Positions 1 to 7,170 are shown, counted from the stretch's first letter. The stretch: DNA of 9,218 nt from an uncultured Collinsella sp. (GCA_900557505.1 USTC01000027.1:1-9218), one strand, 5' to 3'. Numbers and translations: made by a program. Notes: generated by a model not told the origin, from the sequence alone.

Positions 1-1141
1 CGGCTTGGCTTCGGGCCGCACCGGCATCGTGCTCACGACGCCCGAGTTCCTGTCCATTCACCGCGACCGCTTTGCGCGTTCGGGCCGCATCGGTTTTGTC
101 GTTATCGATGAGGCGCATCATGCCGGTCTTGCCAAGGGCGGCGACCGCAGCGCCTATCTCGACATGCCCGATATCCTCAAGGCCCTGGGCGACCCGGTCG
201 TTATGGCTGCGACGGCCACCGCGACGGCTCCGGTTGTGGCCGAGCTCGCCCGCGTGCTACCGATTACCCGCACGGTGGTCGACGAGACGGTGCGCGAGAA
301 CTTGCAGCTCGAGGATGACCGAGATCTTGCGAGCCGCGAGAACCGCCTGGTGTCAATCGTGGCAACGGGGGAGAAGACCGTCATCTACGTCAACTCGCGC
401 GACCAGTCCGTGGCGCTTGCTAAGACGCTGCGCAAGCGGGTACCCGATTGCGCGACCCGCATCGCGTTCTATAACGCGGGGCTTGCGCGCTCCGATCGTC
501 GCCGTGTCGAGGAAGCGTTTCGTGACGGCAGCCTCAGTTGCATCGTTTCGACCTCTGCCTTTGGTGAGGGCGTGAACCTGCCCGATATCCGCCATGTCGT
601 GCTCTACCACATGCCGTTTGGCGCGATTGAGTTTAACCAGATGAGTGGCCGTGCCGGCCGCGATGGACAGCCCGCCGTGATTCACCTGCTCTATTCGTCG
701 CGTGACGCTCGCATTAACGAGCGCCTGCTCGACTGCTGCGCGCCCGAGCGCGACGAGCTCGTCACGCTCTATCGAGCGCTGCAGACTATGTGGCGCTCCA
801 ACCGCGGCAAGACCGGAGACGACTCGTTTAGTGCGAGCGATATCGACATCGCGCAGATGTGTCTTGCCATCGACGCGCGCACGCCGGTCGACGAGCGCTC
901 GGTGGCAAGCGGTCTGGGAATCTTCGAAGAGCTTGGTTTCTGTCGCGTTTCGGGGTTTGACGACACCCGTCGCATCGCGATGGCAGAAAACCCCGGCCGT
1001 GTGCAATTGAGCAGGTCAATCCGCTATTTGGAGGGTCTGCGCTCGCGCATGGAGTTCTCGGCTTTCCGGAGCTGGGCGCTCGATTCGTGCGCTTCTGATA
1101 TGCTAGCCAAAGTTAACCGCCCGATCGTACCGCGGGCCTAG
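1..1141 (+). CDS. SF2 RecQ-like helicase, C-terminal part; probably the tail of a RecJ-helicase fusion (5' end outside window)
   Basis: The frame is open to the left edge (first full codon at base 2) and ends at TAG 1139-1141, so the protein is cut by the window. Counting from the codon at base 5, the DEAH box is at residues 35-38 (VVIDEAHH), a motif III equivalent TATATA at about 70-75, the second RecA domain starts near 123 (KTVIYVNS), motif V is at 180-193 (STSAFGEGVNLPD), and motif VI QMSGRAGRDG at 212-221. This is RecQ-type helicase architecture: ATP-driven DNA unwinding. Motif I (Walker A) must lie upstream. The tail after about residue 275 looks like a winged-helix-type region, ending in an RYLEGLR...F..W segment and NRPI. 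In coriobacterial and some firmicute genomes such a helicase is fused behind the RecJ 5'-3' ssDNA exonuclease, and recJ commonly precedes rel; that identity is inference because the DHH nuclease part is not visible. The stop lies 15 bases before the rel start. Confidence 0.8.
   Translation, partial: GLASGRTGIVLTTPEFLSIHRDRFARSGRIGFVVIDEAHHAGLAKGGDRSAYLDMPDILKALGDPVVMAATATATAPVVAELARVLPITRTVVDETVRENLQLEDDRDLASRENRLVSIVATGEKTVIYVNSRDQSVALAKTLRKRVPDCATRIAFYNAGLARSDRRRVEEAFRDGSLSCIVSTSAFGEGVNLPDIRHVVLYHMPFGAIEFNQMSGRAGRDGQPAVIHLLYSSRDARINERLLDCCAPERDELVTLYRALQTMWRSNRGKTGDDSFSASDIDIAQMCLAIDARTPVDERSVASGLGIFEELGFCRVSGFDDTRRIAMAENPGRVQLSRSIRYLEGLRSRMEFSAFRSWALDSCASDMLAKVNRPIVPRA
1096..1104 (+). promoter_or_regulatory. 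possible extended -10 promoter for rel
   Basis: TGA-TATGCT at 1096-1104 resembles an extended -10 (TGn followed by TAtgcT). It sits inside the end of the helicase gene and would start a transcript near 1111, giving a leader of about 45 bases before the rel ATG. No convincing -35 is seen. rel may equally be read through from the upstream gene, since the gap between the two is only 15 bases. Confidence 0.25.
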
Positions 1142-1156
1142 GGGAAGGGGACCTCG

Positions 1157-3517
1157 ATGGATGCCGCAGCCCGTACCGCCCATGATTCCACCCTCCAGCC
1201 GTTCTCGGAGATGGAGCACTATAAGCATGCCGATGAGCTGCCGCCCGAGATTATGGCGGACAGCTACGACAAGCTGGAGCGCCTGTGCCTCAAATATATG
1301 AATGAGGACGACTTCTCTAAGGTGGAGCAGGCCTATTGCTTTGCTGCCGAGAAGCACTGCAACCAAAAGCGGCGCTCGGGTGAGATGTACATCAACCATC
1401 CCGTCGAGGTGGCCATCATTTTGGCCGACCTCAAGATGGACTGCGATGTGGTGTGCGCCGCGCTGCTGCACGATACCGTCGAGGATACCGAGACCTCACT
1501 TGCCGATGTTTCCGGCCTGTTTGGCGATACGGTGGCCGAGCTCGTCGATGGCGTGACCAAGCTCACCAACATCGAAGTCGATAGCATGGACGAGAAGCAG
1601 GCGCTTACGCTGCGCAAGATGTTCCTCGCCATGTCCAAGGACATCCGCGTCATTATCGTTAAGCTTGCCGACCGCCTGCATAACATGCGTACGCTGGCGG
1701 CCCTTCGCGAGGACCGTCGCCTGTTTAAGGCCCGCGAGACCATGGACGTGTATGCGCCCCTGGCCGACCGTCTGGGCATGAGCTCTATTAAGTGGGAGCT
1801 CGAGGACCTGTCCTTCTTCTACCTTGAGCCCGATGCCTACCAGCGCATCGCGCGCATGGTGGCTGAGTCGCGCGAGGTTCGCGAGCGCTATCTGGCCGAG
1901 ACCATCAAGACGCTCACCGACGAGCTCAACCGCATTGGCCTGGAGGGCTTCCAGATTAATGGCCGCTCCAAGCACTATTGGTCCATCTACCAAAAGATGA
2001 AGCGTAAGGGCAAGGAGTTCTCCGAGATCTACGACCTGGTGGCGCTGCGCGTCATCACGCATTCGGTGCGCGATTGCTACTCCACGCTCGGCGCGGTGCA
2101 TACGCTGTGGCACCCCATGCCCGGTCGCTTTAAAGACTATATCGCCATGCCCAAGGTCAATAACTACCAGTCGCTCCATACGACGGTTATCGGTCCCACG
2201 GCCCGCCCGCTCGAGATTCAGATTCGAACCTATGAGATGCATGAGCAGGCCGAGTACGGCATTGCCGCCCACTGGCTCTATAAGAAGTCGGGCGGATCGT
2301 CTGCGTCTAAGACCAATGATGCCCAGCGGCTGGACGACCAGATTAACTGGCTCAAACATTCGCTCGATTGGGCTGCGTCTGATGAGATCACCGACGCCAA
2401 GGAATACCTGCATTCGCTGAAGGTCGACCTCTTCGATCAAGAGATCTTCGTCTTTACGCCCAAGGGTGAGGTCATGGCGCTTCGTGCCGGTTCCACGCCG
2501 CTCGACTTTGCCTACGCCGTTCACACCGAGGTGGGCAACCACTGCGTCGGCGCTAAGATCAACGGTGCGGTGGCCCCGCTCACGCACGAGATCAAGACGG
2601 GCGACCGCGTTGAAATCCTGACCAACAAGAGTTCCAAGCCGTCTCGTGATTGGCTCAAGATCGTTAAGACACCTTCCGCCAAGTCAAAGATCCGCCGCTA
2701 TTTTGCCGCTGCGACCAAGGACGACGACGCTGCTGCCGGCCGCGATATACTGGCCAAGGACTTGCGCAAGCGCGGGTATGGCATCTCTACGCCGCGATCC
2801 ACGCGTGCGCTCAACGCCGTGGCGGAGCAGCTGAACTTCAAGCAGCTCGAGGACCTGTTTGCCGCCGTGGGCGCCGGCAAGGTTGCCCCGCGCGCTGTGG
2901 GTAACAAGGTCGAGCAAATCTTGGACCCCAAGCCCGAGGAACAGCTCACCAAGGCCGAGGCTATCGCCGAGGTCGTGAAACAGCCGGCCCGAGGCTCCAA
3001 CCGAAAGCCGCAAAAGCGCGGCAAGAGCGCCAGTAACGGCATTATCGTCAAGGGCGAGAGCAACAGCGGCCTGCTGGTCCGTCTGGCACATTGCTGCAAT
3101 CCGGTGACGGGCGACGATATCGTCGGCTTCATCACGCGCGGTCGTGGCGTTTCGGTGCATCGCGCCAACTGCCCCAACGTCAAGGGTCTTATGGAGCATC
3201 CCGAGCGCATGATTGAAGTGGAGTGGGACGGCGCTGCCGACACCCTCTTCCAGGTCGAGATCGTGGTCGAGTGCCTGGACCGCATGGGCCTGCTCAAGGA
3301 TGTCACTATTGCCATTGGCGATGCGGGCGGCAATATCCTTTCTGCCGCCACGTCGACCAACCGCGAGGGCATTGCAACCCTGCGCTTTATGGTCGAGATC
3401 TCGGACGCGAGTGGTCTGGATCCGCTGCTGGCCTCTATCAGCAGCGTTGACTCGGTCTACGACGCACGCCGCCTGATGCCCGGCGAGGGTGGAGCCCAGC
3501 TTAAGCGCCGCGTTTAG
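1157..3517 (+). CDS. relA: bifunctional (p)ppGpp synthetase/hydrolase (Rel/SpoT family)
   Basis: 786 aa, full length for a long RSH protein. It makes and degrades the stringent-response alarmone (p)ppGpp on and off the ribosome. Domains in order: HD hydrolase about 50-200 with H81, H105-D106, E109-D110 and N176 intact; synthetase about 265-380 with D293, Y337 and E353; TGS about 426-487; helical linker; zinc-finger-like domain with C646-C647, H668 and C672; C-terminal ACT domain about 697-772. The RFKD sequence at 324-327 matches the RXKD motif of bifunctional enzymes rather than the EXDD of synthetase-only RelA. Both active sites therefore look functional, which suits a species with a single long RSH enzyme. 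ATG 1157 was chosen because GAAGGGG (1144-1150) lies 6 bases upstream, touching the stop of the preceding helicase gene, so translational coupling is likely. The stop is TAG. No downstream gene is tightly coupled. Confidence 0.96.
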   Translation: MDAAARTAHDSTLQPFSEMEHYKHADELPPEIMADSYDKLERLCLKYMNEDDFSKVEQAYCFAAEKHCNQKRRSGEMYINHPVEVAIILADLKMDCDVVCAALLHDTVEDTETSLADVSGLFGDTVAELVDGVTKLTNIEVDSMDEKQALTLRKMFLAMSKDIRVIIVKLADRLHNMRTLAALREDRRLFKARETMDVYAPLADRLGMSSIKWELEDLSFFYLEPDAYQRIARMVAESREVRERYLAETIKTLTDELNRIGLEGFQINGRSKHYWSIYQKMKRKGKEFSEIYDLVALRVITHSVRDCYSTLGAVHTLWHPMPGRFKDYIAMPKVNNYQSLHTTVIGPTARPLEIQIRTYEMHEQAEYGIAAHWLYKKSGGSSASKTNDAQRLDDQINWLKHSLDWAASDEITDAKEYLHSLKVDLFDQEIFVFTPKGEVMALRAGSTPLDFAYAVHTEVGNHCVGAKINGAVAPLTHEIKTGDRVEILTNKSSKPSRDWLKIVKTPSAKSKIRRYFAAATKDDDAAAGRDILAKDLRKRGYGISTPRSTRALNAVAEQLNFKQLEDLFAAVGAGKVAPRAVGNKVEQILDPKPEEQLTKAEAIAEVVKQPARGSNRKPQKRGKSASNGIIVKGESNSGLLVRLAHCCNPVTGDDIVGFITRGRGVSVHRANCPNVKGLMEHPERMIEVEWDGAADTLFQVEIVVECLDRMGLLKDVTIAIGDAGGNILSAATSTNREGIATLRFMVEISDASGLDPLLASISSVDSVYDARRLMPGEGGAQLKRRV

Positions 3518-3550
3518 TCGCGACGAACGCGCCACATTATCAATATTCGC

Positions 3551-3556
3551 TACACT
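3551..3556 (+). promoter_or_regulatory. possible -10 element (TACACT) for the MBL hydrolase gene
   Basis: TACACT at 3551-3556, preceded by TTCGC, resembles a sigma-70 -10 and the TCGC-TACAAT arrangement at 5657 in this window. No good -35 is visible at 17 bases spacing. Its last bases overlap the left arm of the palindrome at 3554-3581, so if it is a promoter the start point (about 3563) falls within the palindrome. Confidence 0.3.
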
Positions 3557-3581
3557 CGAGGCATCGTTTGATGCCTCGAGT
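3554..3581. repeat. perfect 12-bp inverted repeat, 4-base loop
   Basis: The left arm ACTCGAGGCATC (3554-3565) and right arm GATGCCTCGAGT (3570-3581) are exact reverse complements around GTTT. There is no T-tract after the right arm (TCTATAGAG follows), so it is a poor rho-independent terminator for rel. It ends about 10 bases before the AGGAG ribosome-binding site of the MBL gene. It could be an operator at a start point, an RNA hairpin in the 5' leader, or a factor-dependent terminator or 3'-end stabiliser for rel mRNA. Confidence 0.7.
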
Positions 3582-3601
3582 TCTATAGAGAGGAGAGGGA
3601 C

Positions 3602-4285
3602 ATGAGTGCTATGTCCTTGGATGTAACTCCCAAGGGGTCGGTCGAGATCGAGACGCTCGTAAACGGTCCCATTCAGACCAATAGCTATGCTCTTATTTCG
3701 GGCAATGAGTGCGTGATTATCGACCCCGCATGGGAAGGCGAGCGTTTGGTGGAGCATATTCGAGCCGAGCATGCCGGTGTACGCGTGCTTGGCGCCGTAT
3801 GCACTCATGGCCATGCCGATCATGTTGGTGGTGTTGCCGGCGTGCGAACCACCGTTGGCGAGGGCTGCCGGTATGAGCTGTGTGCTAAGGATGCGGCGGT
3901 GCCGCATACGAACATCAAGGAACAGCGAGCTATGTGGGGCATTGAGACGCCCGACCCCGGGGAGCCGACGTGCCTGCTCGCCGAGGGCGATGCTATCGAG
4001 GTGGGCGATATCTGCCTGCAGGTGATCGAGACACCAGGGCATACGCCGGGCGGGATCGTCTTGTTCGCCGCCACCGAGCAGGGAAGCATCGCCTTTGTTG
4101 GCGACACCCTGTTCCCGGGCAGCCACGGCCGCACCGATCTTGCCGGTGGCGATGAGGCGGCGATTCTGCGCTCGCTCTCCAAGCTCGCCCGGCTTCTTCC
4201 GCCCGATACCGTTTGCCTAACCGGCCATGGCGATTCGACCACCATGGCACGCGAGCTCATGCAGAACCCTTTCATGCAGGTGTAG
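3602..4285 (+). CDS. metallo-beta-lactamase-fold hydrolase (glyoxalase II-like)
   Basis: 227 aa, cytoplasmic, with no signal peptide or membrane segment. The binuclear metal set of the glyoxalase II group is complete: H69, H71, D73 and H74 in THGHADH, H147 in TPGHTPGG, D168 in GDTLF, and H209 in TGHGD. The family hydrolyses thioesters such as S-lactoylglutathione-type substrates, but the short single-domain members next to rel are mostly uncharacterised; glutathione may not be the thiol here. The exact substrate is unknown. ATG 3602 is chosen because AGGAG (3591-3595) lies 6 bases upstream; an alternative ATG at 3611 is less well placed. An MBL-fold gene just downstream of rel is a recurrent arrangement in Gram-positive bacteria. 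The gene ends in TAG, 194 bases before fba. Confidence 0.9.
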   Translation: MSAMSLDVTPKGSVEIETLVNGPIQTNSYALISGNECVIIDPAWEGERLVEHIRAEHAGVRVLGAVCTHGHADHVGGVAGVRTTVGEGCRYELCAKDAAVPHTNIKEQRAMWGIETPDPGEPTCLLAEGDAIEVGDICLQVIETPGHTPGGIVLFAATEQGSIAFVGDTLFPGSHGRTDLAGGDEAAILRSLSKLARLLPPDTVCLTGHGDSTTMARELMQNPFMQV

Positions 4286-4315
4286 CTTTATAGTCAGCTT
4301 CTAAAGCACGAGAAG

Positions 4316-4390
4316 CGTCCAAACGTCAAGCTATTTTTCCCCAACGGGTCAATTTCGTAGGGCAAACGGTCAAAAAAGTCTGTTTGGACG
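4316..4390. repeat. three AACG(G)(G)TCAA direct repeats inside a 9-bp inverted repeat, upstream of fba
   Basis: Related motifs AACGTCAA (from 4322), AACGGGTCAA (from 4343) and AACGGTCAA (from 4365) are spaced 21 and 22 bases apart, about two helical turns. CGTCCAAAC (4316-4324) is the exact reverse complement of GTTTGGACG (4382-4390), and CAAACGGTC...GTCTGTTTG (4363-4386) also forms an imperfect hairpin around an A6 stretch. All of this lies upstream of the fba -10. The layout suggests operator sites for a transcription factor; the factor is unknown. Confidence 0.5.
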
Positions 4391-4430
4391 ATATTCGTGA
4401 ACAAACGAACGTTTATGCTCGGGTGCGCCG

Positions 4431-4439
4431 TGGTAAAAT
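4431..4439 (+). promoter_or_regulatory. extended -10 promoter of fba
   Basis: TGG-TAAAAT (4431-4439) is a good extended -10. The -35 is weak (TTTATG at 4412-4417, 16-base spacer), which fits activator help from upstream sites. Predicted start near 4446, giving a leader of about 34 bases. Confidence 0.55.
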
Positions 4440-4479
4440 CACAGGCGTTATCGGAGCAACCTTACAGGAGGTTTCTTTT

Positions 4480-5346
4480 ATGCTCGTCAACGCAGCAGAC
4501 ATGCTCAAGAAGGCCGAGGCCGGCAAGTACGCTCTCGGTGCCTTCAACACCAACAACCTCGAGTGGACCCTGGCTATTCTCCAGGCCGCCGAGGAGGCCA
4601 AGTCTCCGCTGATCCTTCAGTGCACCGCTGGTGCCGCTAAGTGGATGGGCGGTTTCAAGGTCTGCGCCGACATGGTCAAGGCTGCCGTCGAGGCCACGGG
4701 GGTTACCATTCCCGTCGCCCTTCACCTCGATCACGGTTCTTACGAGGACTGCTTCAAGTGCATCGAGGCCGGCTTCACGTCCATCATGTATGACGGCTCT
4801 CACGAGGAGACCTTCCAGCTTAACCTCGACCGCACCAAGGAGCTCGTTGAGCTTGCCCACTCCAAGGGCATGTCCATCGAGGCCGAGGTCGGCGGCATCG
4901 GCGGCACCGAGGACGGCGTGACCTCCAACGGCGAGCTCGCTGACCCCGCTGAGTGCAAGCAGATTGCTGACCTGGGCGTCGACTTCCTCGCCTGCGGCAT
5001 CGGCAACATCCACGGCGTGTACCCTGCCGACTGGGCTGGCCTTTCCTTCGAGCGCCTGGGCGAGATCAAGGCTCAGACCGGCGACCTGCCCCTCGTCCTG
5101 CACGGTGGCACCGGCATCCCCGAGGATCAGATCAAGAAGGCCATCTCCCTGGGCATCTCCAAGATCAATGTCAACACCGACCTGCAGCTCGTCTTCGCCA
5201 AGGGCGTCCGCGAGTACATCGAGGCTGGCAAGGATCAGCAGGGCAAGGGCTTTGACCCCCGCAAGCTCCTCAAGCCTGGTCGCGACAACATCGTTGCCCG
5301 CACCAAGGAGCTCATGGAGGAGTTTGGCTCCGTCAACAAGGCGTAA
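4480..5346 (+). CDS. fba: class II fructose-1,6-bisphosphate aldolase
   Basis: 288 aa, the usual length for FbaA/FbaB-type class II aldolases (about 285). It catalyses the reversible cleavage of fructose 1,6-bisphosphate to DHAP and glyceraldehyde 3-phosphate in glycolysis and gluconeogenesis. Key residues: D84-H85 in LHLDHG (catalytic Asp and zinc His), E135 in the EAEVG segment, H178 in GNIHGVY and H208 in LHGGTG (zinc ligands), and the phosphate-binding INVNTDLQ segment at 229-236. The ending GSVNKA resembles the FbaA-type terminus. ATG 4480 is chosen because a perfect AGGAGG (4466-4471) lies 8 bases upstream; the reading frame stays open back to an ATG at 4384, but those 32 extra residues precede the family N-terminus and overlap the promoter. 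Strongly C-ending codon choice indicates high expression. Tagatose-bisphosphate aldolase is a close paralogue family and a less likely alternative. Confidence 0.95.
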   Translation: MLVNAADMLKKAEAGKYALGAFNTNNLEWTLAILQAAEEAKSPLILQCTAGAAKWMGGFKVCADMVKAAVEATGVTIPVALHLDHGSYEDCFKCIEAGFTSIMYDGSHEETFQLNLDRTKELVELAHSKGMSIEAEVGGIGGTEDGVTSNGELADPAECKQIADLGVDFLACGIGNIHGVYPADWAGLSFERLGEIKAQTGDLPLVLHGGTGIPEDQIKKAISLGISKINVNTDLQLVFAKGVREYIEAGKDQQGKGFDPRKLLKPGRDNIVARTKELMEEFGSVNKA

Positions 5347-5366
5347 GCGTCGCTAAACTTCCCGTC

Positions 5367-5458
5367 GGAAGCCCCGTCCCCCTACACTGTTTCCTTTGCG
5401 CTCACCTGGCTTCGCCAGAAGTCGCGCCAAGGGAACAGTTCCGGGGGACGGGGCTTCC
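5367..5458. repeat. REP-like long stem-loop element
   Basis: GGAAGCCCCGTCCCCC (5367-5382) and GGGGGACGGGGCTTCC (5443-5458) are perfect 16-bp complements. After a 3x3 internal loop a second stem follows: 5386-5401 with 5424-5439 (14 Watson-Crick pairs, one G-U, one mismatch). The top is a small hairpin CTGGC-TTC-GCCAG (5406-5418). The whole 92-base unit folds end to end, as REP/BIME or MITE-like elements do. It carries no gene and lies just after fba. Confidence 0.8.
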
Positions 5459-5591
5459 TTCGTTTAACGCCGCAGGGTTACAAGTCTGAATTAAGGTGGC
5501 TACTGGCTTCGCCAGAAGTCGCGCGACGGAATCAGCTCCGGGGAAACGGGGCCTCCTTCGTTTACTCGCTACAGGGTTACTGGGCTGAATT
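5406..5591. repeat. two imperfect direct repeats of about 88 bases
   Basis: 5406-5492 and 5503-5591 align along their whole length. Both begin CTGGCTTCGCCAGAAGTCGC, both have TCCTTCGTTTA in the middle, and both end GGGTTAC...CTGAATT. The first copy is the right half of the stem-loop element plus 34 bases beyond it; the second copy lacks the left arm, so it cannot form the long stem. This is either a tandem partial duplication or a decayed second element. Confidence 0.8.
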
Positions 5592-5633
5592 CATTTTTAT
5601 GGGTACCGTTTATCGGTGTTGAGGGTTCCTTTG

Positions 5634-5662
5634 TTGGGGCTTTCTTTTTATCTCGCTACAAT
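5634..5662 (+). promoter_or_regulatory. sigma-70-type promoter of the transglutaminase-like gene
   Basis: TTGGGG (5634-5639), 17-base spacer, TACAAT (5657-5662). The predicted start is near 5669, giving a leader of about 29 bases before ATG 5698. The -10 is close to consensus; the -35 matches only in TTG. Confidence 0.55.
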
Positions 5663-5697
5663 GGGTTTCAAGCGTTCTGGTGACTTGGAGTTTTGGT

Positions 5698-7131
5698 ATG
5701 GCTGTTATTGATGTGCTGCCTTCGGATGGGAAGGTTATTGACGAGGGTCCTGTTGGTTGCTCTGTTGATGTTTGCTGTGATGACTTTCGTCATCTCGATA
5801 TTGGTCTGCCGCCTGAGATTCTTCGTCTTAAGGATGCCGGGTATTTGACGCAGGCTGTTGCTGCTTGCGATCGCCTTTTGGAGCAGAACCCCGAGCCTTC
5901 GCTGGCTGCTTGTGTTCGTGCCGAGCGGTATCGCATGCTCGAGACGCCGCTTCATTTTTCGGTGTCGCGCGATCAGGCTATTGCGATGATTCGCGAGGAG
6001 TGGCCAGAGTTTACCGAAGAGCAGTTTGATGACCTGATTAATCGCAAGCGTATTGACTGGCGCTTTATCGATGGCGAGCTGTTCGTACTCGACAACTTCC
6101 TCGATTCGCTTCGCGTGTACCCTAAGGAGGTTCCGGGCCTGCGTCCCGATTCTACGGACGGCATCGCGCTACGTAACCAGATGCTCAGGGAGATGGAGTC
6201 GCAAAACGGGTTGGCTCGTGCCATCACGCTTAAGGCGTCCGTGTCTGTCCCCGGGGCTCTGAAGGGAGAAGCTGTTCGCGCGTGGCTACCCGTTGCCGCC
6301 GCCTGTCGTCAACAGTCTCATATCGAGGTTCTCGATATGACGTCGGAGGGCACCGTTTCCTCTGAGAACGTTTCGGCTCGCACTGCCTCTTGGACATCTT
6401 CGACTGAACATTCATTCTCGGTGACCTATCGCTATCACATCGATGCCGCCTATTGCGATATCTATGGTGGCGCGCTCCCATCGCATGCGTGCATGGACAC
6501 GCCGCTGCCCGAGGACACTTCCGAGGACCGTCCGCACATTGCGTTTACGCCGTACCTGCGACAGTTGACGGAGCGTGTTATTGACGGGCTCGAGGATCCG
6601 CTCGATCGCGCGCGTGCTATCTATGATTATCTGACGCAGCATATCGACTATCGCTATCAGCCACCGTACCTGCTTTTGGGATCTATTGCCGACGACTGTG
6701 CGCATTCGCTCCGCGGCGATTGCGGCGTTATGGCGCTCACGTTTATCACCATGTGCCGCATCGCGGGCGTTCCTGCCCGTTGGCAGAGCGGCCTGTATGT
6801 TGCGCCCGACTCGGTGGGACCGCACGACTGGGCCGAGTTCTACACACCCCAGACCGGTTGGCTTAACGCCGACGTATCGTTTGGTTCCTCGGCACGCAGG
6901 ATGGGGGAGGAGTGGCGCCGTCGTCACTACTTTGGCAATCTCGACCCGTGGCGTATGGTGGCCAACAATCGATTCCAGGCTGAATTTGTGCCTGCTTTCG
7001 ATGGCATGCGCGAGGATCCCTATGACAACCAGATGGGCGAGGCCTCGGTTGACGGACGTGGATGTCGTAAGCGGGAGATGTTGCGCAAGGTTGAGCTTAT
7101 CGAAATGCTCGAAGTTCCATTTTCGGACTAA
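5698..7131 (+). CDS. cytoplasmic transglutaminase-like domain protein
   Basis: 477 aa. Residues about 300-395 form a transglutaminase-like (papain-fold) domain with a complete triad: C342 in LRGDCGVMAL, H376 in GPHDWAEFY and D392 in WLNADVSFG. The intervening RIAGVPARWQSGL is typical of the family. Such domains act as cysteine proteases, peptidases or cross-linking enzymes; the substrate here is unknown. The N-terminal 180 residues are charged and partly helical, and 180-290 looks like a beta-rich region that precedes the core in bacterial transglutaminase-like proteins. There is no signal peptide or membrane segment, so it should act in the cytoplasm. ATG 5698 is chosen because TTGGAG (5685-5690) lies 7 bases upstream; an in-frame GTG at 5680 lacks a ribosome-binding site. 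The first 80 or so codons favour T at the third position, unlike fba. The gene has its own promoter and stands alone. Confidence 0.85.
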   Translation: MAVIDVLPSDGKVIDEGPVGCSVDVCCDDFRHLDIGLPPEILRLKDAGYLTQAVAACDRLLEQNPEPSLAACVRAERYRMLETPLHFSVSRDQAIAMIREEWPEFTEEQFDDLINRKRIDWRFIDGELFVLDNFLDSLRVYPKEVPGLRPDSTDGIALRNQMLREMESQNGLARAITLKASVSVPGALKGEAVRAWLPVAAACRQQSHIEVLDMTSEGTVSSENVSARTASWTSSTEHSFSVTYRYHIDAAYCDIYGGALPSHACMDTPLPEDTSEDRPHIAFTPYLRQLTERVIDGLEDPLDRARAIYDYLTQHIDYRYQPPYLLLGSIADDCAHSLRGDCGVMALTFITMCRIAGVPARWQSGLYVAPDSVGPHDWAEFYTPQTGWLNADVSFGSSARRMGEEWRRRHYFGNLDPWRMVANNRFQAEFVPAFDGMREDPYDNQMGEASVDGRGCRKREMLRKVELIEMLEVPFSD

Positions 7132-7145
7132 TCAACAGAAAGCTG

Positions 7146-7154
7146 TGATAAACT
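7146..7154 (+). promoter_or_regulatory. probable tRNA-Leu promoter (-10)
   Basis: TGA-TAAACT (7146-7154) is an extended -10-like sequence ending 16 bases before the mature tRNA, as expected for a tRNA promoter. No strong -35 is seen. It begins 14 bases after the stop codon of the preceding gene. Confidence 0.4.
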
Positions 7155-7170
7155 AACTCACGCATTACGT

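Larger units (their letters stand above)
5347..5697. other. gene-free spacer between fba and the transglutaminase-like gene
   Basis: 351 bases with no credible coding frame. It holds a long two-tier stem-loop (5367-5458), a degenerate half copy of it (5503-5591), and a promoter for the downstream gene (5634-5662). The long stem-loop is followed by TTCGTTT rather than a proper T-tract, so it may help end fba transcription but is not a textbook terminator. Confidence 0.7.

Noticed and set aside
1496..2587. 363-codon open frame on the - strand inside rel
   Set aside because: It lies wholly antisense to conserved Rel catalytic domains; no motif or convincing ribosome-binding site supports it.
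3509..3531. CGCGTT...AACGCG inverted repeat over the rel stop as a terminator
   Set aside because: It is a 6-bp stem with an 11-base loop and no T-tract after it; likely chance in GC-rich DNA.
2684..4126. 480-codon open frame on the - strand across the end of rel and most of the MBL gene
   Set aside because: It is antisense to two well-supported genes and the gap between them, has a composition dominated by Ala, Leu, Arg and His with no recognisable motif, and is what GC-biased third positions produce.
4297..4316. GCTTCT/AGAAGC hairpin after the MBL gene as a terminator
   Set aside because: It is only 6 bp with an 8-base loop, and the nearest T run is about 17 bases away, so it is weak and not called.
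4384..4479. Longer N-terminus for fba starting at ATG 4384
   Set aside because: The extra 32 residues lie over the promoter and precede a perfect AGGAGG that serves ATG 4480, where family similarity begins.
4462..5103. 213-codon open frame on the - strand inside fba
   Set aside because: It mirrors the highly biased fba codons (repetitive Leu, Gly, Val, Asp) and has no protein-like features.
5680..5697. GTG 5680 as start of the transglutaminase-like gene
   Set aside because: It has no ribosome-binding site; ATG 5698 has TTGGAG at 7 bases.
5347..5697. CRISPR array in the repeat-bearing spacer after fba
   Set aside because: There are only two imperfect long copies, without short regular repeats or unique spacers of constant size, and no cas genes nearby.
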